Shown piece after piece: positions 42,532-51,483 of a DNA stretch of 64,000 bases. Origin of the DNA: Amycolatopsis vastitatis (GTDB lineage: Bacteria > Actinomycetota > Actinomycetes > Mycobacteriales > Pseudonocardiaceae); NCBI RefSeq assembly GCF_002234595.1, contig NZ_NMUL01000051.1:1-64000 (forward strand), written 5' to 3'. The translations under genes and the position numbers were made by a program. The notes beneath the pieces were generated by a model that made no database searches, had not been told where the DNA came from, and was given only the letters and a program-made list of their open reading frames with translations. Position 1 is the first letter of the stretch. Every line of letters begins with the position of its first letter.

Positions 42532-44976
42532 GTGCCCGAACCGGACCCCTCCCACCTGGTGGACCGCCTCACCCTCGAGCAAAAAGTACAGCTGCTGACC
42601 GGAAAGGACTTCTGGTCGACGTGGCCGATGGAGCACATCGGCCTGCGGAGCCTGCTGTTCTCCGACGGCCCGGCCGGGGTGCGCGGGGAAACCTGGGACG
42701 AACGGTCGCCGTCGCTCAACCTGCCGTCCGCCACCACGCTCTCGTCGTCGTGGGACTCTGAGCTGGCCTACCGCTACGGTGAAGTCCTCGCCGGGGAAGC
42801 ACGCCGCAAAGGCGTGCACGTCGTGCTCGGGCCGACCATCAACCTGCACCGCTCCCCGCTCGGCGGCCGCCACTTCGAAGCGTTCAGCGAAGACCCGGTG
42901 CTCACTGCGGACCTCGCCGCGGCCTACGTGCACGGCCTGCAGGACCACGGCGTCGGCGCGGCCCCCAAGCACTACGTCGGCAACGACTACGAGACCGAAC
43001 GGTTCACGGCCAGCACGGAGGTGTCCGAACGGGCTCTGCGGGAGCTGTACCTGCTGGCGTTCGAGAAGGCCGTCGTGGACGCCCGTGCGTGGATGGTCAT
43101 GTCGGCCTACAACTCCGTCAACGGTGTGCGCGCGACCGAGCACCCCCTTCTGGAGACGCCGCTGAAGACCGAATGGGGCTTCGACGGCGTGGTGATCAGC
43201 GACTGGACCGCCGTCCGGTCCCTCGAGGCCGCGACGTCCGAGCAGGACCTGGTCATGCCCGGCCCGGACGGTCCGTGGGGCCCGGCTCTCGTCGACGCGG
43301 TCCGCGACGGCCGCGTGCCGGAGGCGGCGATCGACCGCAAGGTGCGTCGCCTGCTGCTCCTGGCCGCCCGCGCGGGCGGCCTCGACGGCTTCGAACCGGC
43401 ACTCGCTCGACGCTCCACTGTGGACAGTGTGGCGTTCGCCAGGGCCGCCGCGGCCGAGGGCACCGTGCTACTGGCCAACGACGGGATCCTGCCGCTGGAC
43501 GCCGGACGCCTGCGCCGGGTCGCCGTGCTCGGGGACAACGCCCGGTTCGCCCGCACCCAGGGCGGCGGCTCGGCGACCGTGGTGCCCGCACGCGTCACCG
43601 GGCCCCTGGACGGCATCCGCGCAGCCCTGCCCGGCGTGCAGGTCGACTACGCGCCCGGGGTGATCGTGCAGGACGGGATCACGGAACTGCCGCTCGCGCA
43701 GATCGTCAACCCGGCCACCGGGCAGCCCGGCCTGCGGGTCCGGTTCCTCGACGACACCGGCGCCGAGCTGTACACCGAGGACCGGCGGTCCACCGCCCTC
43801 GTCTACTTCGGCGGCGACGCCCCGATCGCCGCCGCCACGACGATCGAGCTGTCGACGCGGTGGACGCCGGCGGAACCGGGACCGATCCGGCTCGGCTACG
43901 CCGCGGTGGGACGGGGACGAATCCACGTCGACGGAGTGCCGCACGAGGTGGTCGCCGCGCAGGAGGCAGGCGACGACCCCGGCGCCGCGTTGCTCTTCCC
44001 GCCCTCGGCCGGCATCCCGCTGACGGTCACCGCCGGAACTCCGGTCGAGGTCCGCGTGGAATTCGAGCTGGCCTCACGAGCCCCGGGCCTGGAGAACGCC
44101 TGCGCGATCACGGTGGGCACCGAACCCGCGGACCACGACGCCGAAAGCCTCATCGAGGAAGCCGCGCGGACCGCCATCGGCGCGGACGTCGCGATCGTCG
44201 TGGTCGGCACCAGCGCCCGGGTCGAGTCGGAGGGCTTCGACCGCACCGGCCTCGAACTGCCCGGTCGGCAGGATGATCTGGTGCGCGCCGTCGCCGCGAC
44301 CGGCACTCCCACCGTCGTGGTCGTCAACAGCGGCTCGCCGGTACTCCTGCCGTGGCGCGACGACGTGTCCGCGATCCTGGTGCCGTACTTCGGCGGCCAG
44401 GAGATGGGGCACGCCCTCGCCGACGTCCTGTGCGGCCGGGCCGAGCCGGGCGGGCATCTGCCCACGACGTGGCCGAAGACCACCGAGGACGTGCCCGTCC
44501 TCGACGTGACGCCGGCCGACGGCAAGGTCGACTACGGCGAAGGCATCCACATCGGGTACCGGGCCTGGCTCAAGACGGGCGCGGAACCGGCGTTCCCGTT
44601 CGGCCACGGTTTGGGGTACACCACCTGGGCCTTGACCGATCCCCAGGTCGAGCCCACCGCCGCGGCCGGGACGGACGTCGCCGTCACCGTGTCGGTCACC
44701 AACACCGGGTCCCGGGCCGGCAAGCAGGTCGTCCAGGTCTACCTGTCGCGGCCCGAGTCGGCGGTCGACCGGCCGGTGCGCTGGCTGGCCGCCCACGCCG
44801 TCGTCCGCGCCGAACCCGGGCAGAGCCGGACCGTGACGCTGCCGGTGCCCGCCCGCGCCTTCGCCGACTGGCAACCCGGCGGCTGGAACTACGAACCGGG
44901 CGTCTTCGGCGTCCTCGTCGGCACCTCCGTGACCGAGGTCGCCACCGCCGGTGCCGTGCATCTCAAGGCCGTGTGA
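42532..44976 (+). CDS. Glycoside hydrolase family 3 beta-glucosidase-like enzyme
   Basis: An 814-residue GH3 enzyme from GTG 42532 with no signal peptide. The N-terminal TIM barrel carries LLFSDGPAGVRGETWD, PKHYVGNDYETERF and the nucleophile Asp224 in GVVISDWTAV. The alpha/beta sandwich has the acid/base region ARVESEGFDRTGLELPG (Glu565/Glu567). A PA14 domain is inserted between these parts (about residues 395-530), and a fibronectin III-like C-terminus ends it. Such PA14-bearing GH3 enzymes hydrolyse beta-glucosides, including plant glycosides. It is cytosolic, so it acts after uptake. Its TGA overlaps the next ATG (TGATG). Confidence 0.92.
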   Translation: MPEPDPSHLVDRLTLEQKVQLLTGKDFWSTWPMEHIGLRSLLFSDGPAGVRGETWDERSPSLNLPSATTLSSSWDSELAYRYGEVLAGEARRKGVHVVLGPTINLHRSPLGGRHFEAFSEDPVLTADLAAAYVHGLQDHGVGAAPKHYVGNDYETERFTASTEVSERALRELYLLAFEKAVVDARAWMVMSAYNSVNGVRATEHPLLETPLKTEWGFDGVVISDWTAVRSLEAATSEQDLVMPGPDGPWGPALVDAVRDGRVPEAAIDRKVRRLLLLAARAGGLDGFEPALARRSTVDSVAFARAAAAEGTVLLANDGILPLDAGRLRRVAVLGDNARFARTQGGGSATVVPARVTGPLDGIRAALPGVQVDYAPGVIVQDGITELPLAQIVNPATGQPGLRVRFLDDTGAELYTEDRRSTALVYFGGDAPIAAATTIELSTRWTPAEPGPIRLGYAAVGRGRIHVDGVPHEVVAAQEAGDDPGAALLFPPSAGIPLTVTAGTPVEVRVEFELASRAPGLENACAITVGTEPADHDAESLIEEAARTAIGADVAIVVVGTSARVESEGFDRTGLELPGRQDDLVRAVAATGTPTVVVVNSGSPVLLPWRDDVSAILVPYFGGQEMGHALADVLCGRAEPGGHLPTTWPKTTEDVPVLDVTPADGKVDYGEGIHIGYRAWLKTGAEPAFPFGHGLGYTTWALTDPQVEPTAAAGTDVAVTVSVTNTGSRAGKQVVQVYLSRPESAVDRPVRWLAAHAVVRAEPGQSRTVTLPVPARAFADWQPGGWNYEPGVFGVLVGTSVTEVATAGAVHLKAV

Positions 44977-45335
44977 TGCCGGGCCCACGCTGGTACGAGG
45001 ACGGCCGCGAGCCGGACTACCGCTTCACCCTCGCGAACGAGCGCACGTTCCTCGCGTGGCTGCGGACCGCTCTCGCGTTGGTGGCGGGCGCGGTCGCGCT
45101 CACCCAGCTGGTGCCCTCGTTCCCGGTGACCGGACTGCGGACCGGCCTGGCCGTGCTGCTGGCCGCGGCGGGCACCCTGCTGGCCGCGTTCGCCTACCGG
45201 CGGTGGGCCCGCGTCCAGCGCGCGATGCGGCACGACCGGCCGCTGCCGAGGGACCGGCTGCCCGTCGCCATCGGCGCGGTCGCGGCCCTGACCGGAGCCG
45301 TCGTGCTGGTTGTCGTGCTCGGGACCATCGCATGA
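44976..45335 (+). CDS. DUF202 membrane protein, first of a pair
   Basis: A 119-residue YidH/DUF202 protein. The N-terminal signature YRFTLANERTFLAWLRTALA is followed by three transmembrane helices (LVAGAVALTQLV, GLAVLLAAAGTLLAAFAYRR, VAIGAVAALTGAVVLVVVLG). The ATG overlaps the GH3 stop by one base (TGATG). DUF202 proteins are small inner-membrane proteins of unknown function, often in tandem as here. Their presence inside a sulfatase/glucosidase operon is unusual. Confidence 0.88.
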   Translation: MPGPRWYEDGREPDYRFTLANERTFLAWLRTALALVAGAVALTQLVPSFPVTGLRTGLAVLLAAAGTLLAAFAYRRWARVQRAMRHDRPLPRDRLPVAIGAVAALTGAVVLVVVLGTIA

Positions 45336-45627
45336 GCGCCCGGGATCCCGGGCTACAGCCGGAACGAACCGCCCTGGCTGGCGCCGCACCGGCCTATCGG
45401 CTCTGGTGACCGCGGCGCTCTTACTGCGGGCAGGCCTGGCCCGGCCCGGCCCGCTCGGCCTCGTGGGCGCGGCCTGCGCCGTCGCGCTCGCCGTGACCAC
45501 GTGGCTCGCCGGCCGGCACGCCGAGCACCACGGCTCACCGCGATGGATACTGCTCGTGACCGCCGCTGCCGGTTGCGCGGCCGGGGCGTCAGCCGTCGGG
45601 TTCGTACTCGAAAGGAGTGCCGCGTGA
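45332..45627 (+). pseudogene. DUF202 membrane protein, second of the pair, one-base frameshift
   Basis: From ATG 45332 the frame starts MSARDPGLQPERTALA, the DUF202 signature. A lost C at about 45378 (CTGGCTGG for expected CTGGCCTGG) then moves the rest (RRTGLSALVTAALLLRAGL, AVALAVTTWLAGRHAEHHG, GASAVGFVLERSAA) into another frame ending at 45627. With one base restored it is a normal protein of about 98 residues. Its end overlaps the FGE start (GTGA). It may be a sequencing error. Confidence 0.75.
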
Positions 45628-46517
45628 GCGACTGTTGCACACCGTCCCGAGGCACGGCACAGCGCACCGCGCGTGAGGTCCCCGCGCACCACACCGGCGA
45701 CCTCACGGGCCTGGTAGTGCTGCCGGGCGGGACGTTCCGGATGGGCACCGACGACGCGGAGGGATTTCCCGAAGACCGCGAGGGACCGGTGCGAGAGGTC
45801 GCCGTGGCGCCGTTCGCGATCGACCCGCACTGCGTGAGCAACGCCCGGTTCGCCGAGTTCGTGACCGCCACCGGCTACCGCACCGACGCGGAGAGCTTCG
45901 GCTGGACGTACGTATTCGCGAAGTTCCTTCCCGGTGCCCTGCGCAAGCGCTCCCCCCGCCCGGAGCGGGCGCCGTGGTGGTGCGGCGTCGAAGGTGCTTA
46001 CTGGCGGGCACCGGAAGGGCCGGCCAGCTCACTGGACGAACGCTGGAACCACCCGGTGGTCCACGTCTCCTGGAACGACGCCCAGGCTTACTGCGCATGG
46101 GCCGGCCGCCGCTTGCCGACCGAGGTCGAATGGGAGTACGCCGCGCGAGGCGGCCTCGACCAGGCCCGCTACCCGTGGGGCGACGAGCTCACCCCTGGCG
46201 GCGAGCACCGGTGCAACATCTGGCAAGGCCGCTTCCCCGTGCACAACACCGCGGAAGACGGCCACGTCGGCACCGCGCCGGTCGACGCCTTCCCAACGAA
46301 CGGCTTCGGGCTGCACAACACCTCCGGCAACGTATGGGAATGGTGTGCCGGCTGGTTCGACCACACCCGCACCGCCCGCCCGATGCGCGGTGGCTCGTAC
46401 CTGTGCCACGACTCCTACTGCAACCGCTACCGCGTCGCCGCCCGCACCGCCAACTCAGCCGACAGCACCAGCGGCAACACCGGCTTCCGCGCCGCCGCCG
46501 ACGTTCCCGCACGATGA
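45624..46517 (+). CDS. Formylglycine-generating enzyme (sulfatase maturation)
   Basis: A 297-residue FGE/SUMF1 homologue from GTG 45624 (AAGGAG upstream). It has the FGE-sulfatase fold signatures LPGGTFRMGTDD, PVVHVSWNDAQAYCAWAGRR, LPTEVEWEYAARGG, the ending GNTGFRAA and the paired copper-binding active-site cysteines in GGSYLCHDSYCNRYR (about Cys261 and Cys266), as in the Streptomyces enzyme. It oxidises the CxPxR cysteine of sulfatases to formylglycine in the cytosol using oxygen. The operon sulfatase has exactly this motif (Cys50), so this is very likely its maturase. Confidence 0.94.
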   Translation: MSDCCTPSRGTAQRTAREVPAHHTGDLTGLVVLPGGTFRMGTDDAEGFPEDREGPVREVAVAPFAIDPHCVSNARFAEFVTATGYRTDAESFGWTYVFAKFLPGALRKRSPRPERAPWWCGVEGAYWRAPEGPASSLDERWNHPVVHVSWNDAQAYCAWAGRRLPTEVEWEYAARGGLDQARYPWGDELTPGGEHRCNIWQGRFPVHNTAEDGHVGTAPVDAFPTNGFGLHNTSGNVWEWCAGWFDHTRTARPMRGGSYLCHDSYCNRYRVAARTANSADSTSGNTGFRAAADVPAR

Positions 46518-46781
46518 GACACAGGGTGGTCAGCTTCCCACAGCGGCGCGGACCCGTATTCGCCTTCTCCTCGGTGAACACGCCGCTGTCGCGCAAGGGC
46601 AAGAGGGAGAGAACATCGCTGCTCGAGCCCCAGCTGCCCTCGTCTGTGATCCGGAAGTCGACCCACCAGGCCGGTGCCGGTTTTGCAGGCCGGCGCCGGT
46701 CGTCATCCACGCGGTCCGGTCGACGCCGATCTGCAGCCTCCCCGATGGATGCCGGCCACCCGCCAGCACCAGGGACCGGAG

Positions 46782-48035
46782 TCAGGCCCCGGACTTGTAG
46801 TCGGCGTCCATCGCCGCCAGGACCTTGTCCGAGGTGGACTGCTTGCTGAACACCTCCTGGATTCCGGTGAGCATCGTCTGCTGGACCTTCGGGTTGGGCC
46901 ACAGCTGGTCCATGAACGGGACCGTTTTGTTCTGGTTGATGTAGCCGGAAAGCTCGGTGAGCGAGGCGTCCAGCTTGAACCCGGTGTCCGACAGGGCGGG
47001 GAGGCCGCCTTGCTTACCGGCGAAGAGGTTCATGCCCTGCGGGGACATCACGAAGCTGATGAACTTCATTGCCAGGTCAGGGCTCTTCGCCTTCGCGTTG
47101 ACGCCGTAGCCCGCGCCGGCCGCCGCGGGGACGATGGTCTGGCTCGGGTCGTCGGTGGCCGGCACCGGCTTGAGGGTGAAGGTGCCGCTCGGGTTCTGCT
47201 TCTTCAGCAGCGAGATCACCCAGTTGCCCTGGATGATGCCCAGCGTCTTGCCGGTCGCAGCCAGCTTTTGGCTGGCTTCGTAGCTGGTGCCGAGCGGGTT
47301 GTCCTGGAAGCAGCCCGCCTGGTTCATCTCCTCGTACTTGGCGAAGGCGGTCGCCCACGGTGAGCTCGCGAAGGACGTCTGACCGGCCGCCATCTTCTTC
47401 TCGAAGTCCCGGTCCGGGCCGTACACGAGCGTGGCGGCCAGCGGGTACAGGGCGACCTGGGTGACCCAGTTGTCCTGGATGCCCAGCGCGAACGCCGGTG
47501 TGCCCTTCTCCTTGGCCGCGCGACAGAAGGCGAGCAGCTCGGTCCACGTCGACGGCGGGGCGAGACCGGCCTTGGTCATGGCCTCCTGGTTGTAGATCGC
47601 GCCGATGCCGTTGATCCCGTAGATCGCGTTGTACGTCTTGCCTTCGTACTGGGCGACGTCGCTGACGACCTTCGGGAACTTCGTGGCCCACGGCTGATCA
47701 GACAGGTCACGGAGGTAGCCACCCTTGGCCAGGACGGTGACGGTGCCGGGGTTGCCGTTGCCCGGCCACACCGACATGACGTCGGGAGCCGTGCCGGACG
47801 CCAGCTGGGTGCGGATCTGCTGCTGGAACTGGTCGGCGCCGCTGGTCGTGAAGTTCACCTTCACCCCGGGGTTGGCGGCTTCGAACGCTTTGACGACGTC
47901 CTCGATCGAGCCCTGATCGACCGAGGCGAGCGAGAGGGTCTTGTTGTCGCCGGTACTGGTGGCGTTGGTGCCTCCGCTGCAGGCGACCAGCGCGGCGCCG
48001 GTCATCACGGCCAGCAGGACGTGGCGGATCTTCAT
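46782..48035 (-). CDS. ABC transporter sugar-binding lipoprotein (module 3)
   Basis: A 417-residue family 1 extracellular solute-binding protein from ATG 48035 (GAAGGAG upstream). It starts with a lipoprotein signal MKIRHVLLAVMTGAALVACS with the lipobox Cys at residue 19, then the binding fold (VVKAFEAANPGVKVNFTTSG, IYNQEAMTKAGLAPPSTWTE, MKFISFVMSPQGMNLFAG). It captures an oligosaccharide outside the membrane and delivers it to the two permeases encoded upstream. It is the last gene of the operon, after the GH78 enzyme, with a four-base overlap (ATGA). Usually this gene is first, so the order is unusual. No ATPase gene is in the window; a shared MsiK-type ATPase is expected. Confidence 0.92.
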   Translation of the reverse strand: MKIRHVLLAVMTGAALVACSGGTNATSTGDNKTLSLASVDQGSIEDVVKAFEAANPGVKVNFTTSGADQFQQQIRTQLASGTAPDVMSVWPGNGNPGTVTVLAKGGYLRDLSDQPWATKFPKVVSDVAQYEGKTYNAIYGINGIGAIYNQEAMTKAGLAPPSTWTELLAFCRAAKEKGTPAFALGIQDNWVTQVALYPLAATLVYGPDRDFEKKMAAGQTSFASSPWATAFAKYEEMNQAGCFQDNPLGTSYEASQKLAATGKTLGIIQGNWVISLLKKQNPSGTFTLKPVPATDDPSQTIVPAAAGAGYGVNAKAKSPDLAMKFISFVMSPQGMNLFAGKQGGLPALSDTGFKLDASLTELSGYINQNKTVPFMDQLWPNPKVQQTMLTGIQEVFSKQSTSDKVLAAMDADYKSGA

Positions 48036-50665
48036 GGCAGCTCCTTCGAGAAGGTTGCGGTGACGACGTGGTGGCCGGAGGGCAGCCGGAGGGTGGTGCC
48101 GGTCCGGTCCAGCGCTCCTTCCGGGCCGGCGATGCTCTCGGGATCGGTAGTGGGGACTTCCAGCACGGCAGTGGTCCCCGGCGGGACGTCGGCGGTGACG
48201 GTGATGCGGTCGCCGTCGAGGGACCAGCCGCAGGCGACGCGGCCCCGGACGGTTTCCTGCTCGGCGCGGGCCCAGCTCAGCGTGCCGCCGGGCAGCGGGC
48301 GCAGCAGGAGCTCGGAGTAGGCGACGGAATCCGGCGCCTGGTCGATGCCGGCGACGCGGCCGAAGAGCCAGTCGCCGACGCTGCCCAGGCTGTAGTGGTT
48401 GAACGAGTTCATCGCCGCGGACTGGAACCCGCCGTGCTCGGTCCAGCCGTCCCAGCGTTCCCAGATCGTGGTGGCGCCGTGGCGGATCGAGTAGCCCCAC
48501 GACGGGAACTCCTCCTGCTGCAGCAAGGCGTACGCCAGGTCGGCGCGGCCGTGATCAGCGAGCACCGGGCAGAGCAACGCGACCCCGACGAACCCCGTCG
48601 TGAGCCGGTTGCCGCGCTTCTCGACGCCCGCGGCGAGGTGGTCCACCGCGGCCCGCACCAGGTCGTCGGGCACGAGGCCGAACGCCAGTGCCAGCAGGTA
48701 GGCGGTCTGGGTGCCACCCTCGACTGCACCGTCATCGTCCACGTAGGACTCGATGAACGCGGCACGGATCGACGCGTGGAGGGCGCGGTGTTCGGCCGCG
48801 ACGTCACCCCGGCCCAGCACCTCGGCGGCGTCGGCCACGAGCTGTGCGCTACGGGCGAAGTAGGCCGTCGAAAGCACGTCCCGCGGTGTCGTGACGTCGA
48901 TTTGCAGCCAGTCGCCGTAGGAGTTGCCGGTTCGGTGCCGCCAGCGCAGGTCCGGGTTGTGGCGGCGGATGTGCACGACCCAGGCGGCCATCGCGTCGAA
49001 GCAGCGCTCCAGCACGCGCCGGTCGCCGTAGGTGCGCCACAGGTGCCACGGGACGATCACCCCGGCGTCTCCCCAGGCCGGCGCGGCCTCCCGCGGCATC
49101 GCGACGCGCGGCGCGACGTCGCCGAACGCGCCGTCGGCGTCCTGGCCGTCGACGACGTCGGCCAGCCAGCGGGCGAAGAACGCACTGACGTCGGCGTTGC
49201 GGCTGGCGGTCGGGGCGAAGATCTGGGCGTCGCCGAGCCACCCGAGGCGTTCGTCACGCTGGGGGCAGTCGGTGGGCACGGCCACGAAGTTGCCCCGCTG
49301 GCCCCAGGAGATGTTGGCTTGCAGCTGGTTCACCATCGGGTCGGAGCACTCGAAGCTCCCCGTCCAGGGTGTGTCGTTGTGCAGCACACGGGCCACCACG
49401 TCGTCCGGGGAGACGGGGTGTCCGCTGACTTCCAGGTACCGGAAGCCGTGCACGGTGAACCGCGGCTCGAACACCTCGACCGGCTCGCCGCCACACACGT
49501 AGCTGTCGGTGGCCGTGGCCCGCCGCAGATTCGTCACGTACAGCTCGCCGTCGTCGAGAATCTCCGCGTGCCGCAGGAAGATCCGGTGCCCGGACGGGGC
49601 ATCGCGGACGGTGAGCCGCACCCGGCCGACCAGGTTCTGTCCGAAGTCGACCATGCACCGCCCGGGTTCCCGTTCCACGACGGAGACCGGAGACACTTCT
49701 TGCGTGACGCGGATCGGCGGGTCGGGTTCGGCGACCAGCGGTCCCGGTTCGGTGTCGAGCACGGCCACCGGCTGCCAAACCCCAGACGCGGCCAACGCGT
49801 CGACGTGCTCCCCCATCAGCAGATCGGCGAAGCGGACAGCCCCCGGTCGCTCAGTCCAGGCGGCGTCAGTGGCCACCACCTGGCGCGAGCCGTCGGCGAA
49901 GTCGACGACGAGCTGGGCGAAAAAGCCTGGTTGCTCACCGTAGTGGCGCGCAGGCCGGCGCTCGTCGAACCCGACGAACCCGGACCACCAGCCGTCGGCG
50001 ACGACCGCGCCGAGCGCGTTCTCGCCGGTTCGCAGCAGCGAGGTGACGTCGTAGGTCTGGTACTGGAGACGGTGGTGGTACTCCGTCCACCCCGGCGCCA
50101 GCTCGACATCGCCGACACGGACACCGTTCAGCGACGCCTCGTACACGCCGTGCGCGGTGGCATATAGGCGGGCCCGCACGGGTTCGCGCGTCAGCTCGAA
50201 CTCCCGCCGCAGGTTCAGCGGTGGGTCGCCGAGCGGCTGTTCGTGGTCGGTCGGCGGGTCGAACACCGGCTGAGCGTGGGAATCCCGCCCGACCCACACC
50301 GCGGTCCAGTCGTCCCGGTGCAGCAGGCCGGTCTCGAACCAGCTCTCCCCCGTACCCGCCGCTGCGCCCGCCTCGTCCCACAGCTCGACCCGCCAGTGGT
50401 AGCGGGTCGCGGAGCCCAGCACCGGGCCGTCCCACGGCACGAGCACGCCGTCGCCGGACTCCCGGCGCCCGCTGTCCCACAGCAGCCGGGCGGGGTCGTC
50501 GAGGTCGGCCGCGCGTTCGGCGGCGGTGATCCGGTAGGCGCTCTGCGCGGCGCCGCGGCGGTCACTCGCCAGCCGCCACGACAGCCGCGGGCGCGGCTCG
50601 CCGAGGCCGAGGGGTTCGTGGCGATGTTCGGTCTGCAGTCCGTAGGGGGTCAGCGTGTCCGTCAT
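48032..50665 (-). CDS. Cytoplasmic alpha-L-rhamnosidase GH78 (module 3)
   Basis: From ATG 50665, 877 residues, no signal peptide. Domain order as in standard GH78: N-terminal domain (RPRLSWRLASDRRGAAQSAY), Bac_rhamnosid_N (ARLYATAHGVYEASLNGVRV), concanavalin-like (VDFGQNLVGRVRLTV), catalytic (alpha/alpha)6 domain and C-terminal domain. General acid Glu472 in DCPQRDERLGWLGDAQ and base Glu736 in GATTIWERWDGW are present. It sits between the second permease and the binding protein, overlapping both by four bases. It therefore acts in the cytosol on rhamnosides taken up by this ABC system. Confidence 0.94.
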   Translation of the reverse strand: MTDTLTPYGLQTEHRHEPLGLGEPRPRLSWRLASDRRGAAQSAYRITAAERAADLDDPARLLWDSGRRESGDGVLVPWDGPVLGSATRYHWRVELWDEAGAAAGTGESWFETGLLHRDDWTAVWVGRDSHAQPVFDPPTDHEQPLGDPPLNLRREFELTREPVRARLYATAHGVYEASLNGVRVGDVELAPGWTEYHHRLQYQTYDVTSLLRTGENALGAVVADGWWSGFVGFDERRPARHYGEQPGFFAQLVVDFADGSRQVVATDAAWTERPGAVRFADLLMGEHVDALAASGVWQPVAVLDTEPGPLVAEPDPPIRVTQEVSPVSVVEREPGRCMVDFGQNLVGRVRLTVRDAPSGHRIFLRHAEILDDGELYVTNLRRATATDSYVCGGEPVEVFEPRFTVHGFRYLEVSGHPVSPDDVVARVLHNDTPWTGSFECSDPMVNQLQANISWGQRGNFVAVPTDCPQRDERLGWLGDAQIFAPTASRNADVSAFFARWLADVVDGQDADGAFGDVAPRVAMPREAAPAWGDAGVIVPWHLWRTYGDRRVLERCFDAMAAWVVHIRRHNPDLRWRHRTGNSYGDWLQIDVTTPRDVLSTAYFARSAQLVADAAEVLGRGDVAAEHRALHASIRAAFIESYVDDDGAVEGGTQTAYLLALAFGLVPDDLVRAAVDHLAAGVEKRGNRLTTGFVGVALLCPVLADHGRADLAYALLQQEEFPSWGYSIRHGATTIWERWDGWTEHGGFQSAAMNSFNHYSLGSVGDWLFGRVAGIDQAPDSVAYSELLLRPLPGGTLSWARAEQETVRGRVACGWSLDGDRITVTADVPPGTTAVLEVPTTDPESIAGPEGALDRTGTTLRLPSGHHVVTATFSKELP

Positions 50666-51483
50666 CCTTTGAGCCCTCCGGCGAAACCGTTGATGATGCT
50701 GCGTTGCAGTGCGAAGTAGACGACCAGGATCGGCACGATGCTGATCACCAGCGCGGCGAAGATGAGGTTCCAGTCGGCCACGTACTGGCCGACGAATCCG
50801 GCGATGGCGACGGGCAAGGTCTGCTGCGCGCTGCCGCTGAGGTACAGCAGCGGGGTGAAGAAGTCGTTCCACACCGCCACGGTGTTGAGCACCAGCGCCG
50901 TCACGGTGACCGGCTTGAGCATCGGCAGCACCACGTGCCGGAAGCCCTGCAGGGTCGTGCACCCGTCGATCAGCGCCGCGTCCTCGAACTCGCGTGGGAC
51001 CGCGCGCAGGAACCCGACGTACAGGAACGTCGTGAACGGCACCTGCAACCCGGAGTAGAACAGGATCAGCGCCCACGGCGTGCCGAGCAGGCCGAGGTCC
51101 CGCATCGTCTGGTACAGCGGCAAAGCGGCGAGCTGGAACGGCAGCACCAGGCCGAGCATGATCAGCAGGAACGTCCACCGCGACCACCGGGCCGCCACCC
51201 GGGCCAGCGGATACGCCGCGAGCGCCGAGACGGCCAGCACGACCGCCACGGAGCCAGCGGTGACGAGCACGCTGTTGGCCAGCGCCCCACCCAGCAAACC
51301 CTGCTGCCAGGCCTGTGTGAAGTTGTCGAACGTCGGCGAGGTGGTCGGGGCGATCGGCGATGAGGTATCCGACGGCTGCCGGATGGCGAGGTTGACCAGC
51401 ACGTACACCGGGAAGGCGAAGACGAGCCCGACGGCGATCATCACCAGTTCGAGGGTGAGCGTGCGAGCGCGGTAGCGGTTCAC
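50662..51483 (-). CDS. Carbohydrate ABC transporter permease 2, MalG type (module 3)
   Basis: A 273-residue permease from GTG 51483 with six predicted helices (VMIAVGLVFAFPVYVLVNLA, TFLLIMLGLVLPFQLAAL). The EAA loop EFEDAALIDGCTTLQGFRHV for ATPase contact and a C-terminal VYFALQRSIINGFAGGLKG, typical of the MalG/CUT1 group, are present. It pairs with the permease before it (GTGA overlap) and the GH78 gene after it (ATGA overlap). Confidence 0.93.
   Translation of the reverse strand: MNRYRARTLTLELVMIAVGLVFAFPVYVLVNLAIRQPSDTSSPIAPTTSPTFDNFTQAWQQGLLGGALANSVLVTAGSVAVVLAVSALAAYPLARVAARWSRWTFLLIMLGLVLPFQLAALPLYQTMRDLGLLGTPWALILFYSGLQVPFTTFLYVGFLRAVPREFEDAALIDGCTTLQGFRHVVLPMLKPVTVTALVLNTVAVWNDFFTPLLYLSGSAQQTLPVAIAGFVGQYVADWNLIFAALVISIVPILVVYFALQRSIINGFAGGLKG

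Noticed and set aside
48068..50167. A 699-codon plus-strand open frame
   Set aside because: Antisense shadow of the module 3 GH78 gene.
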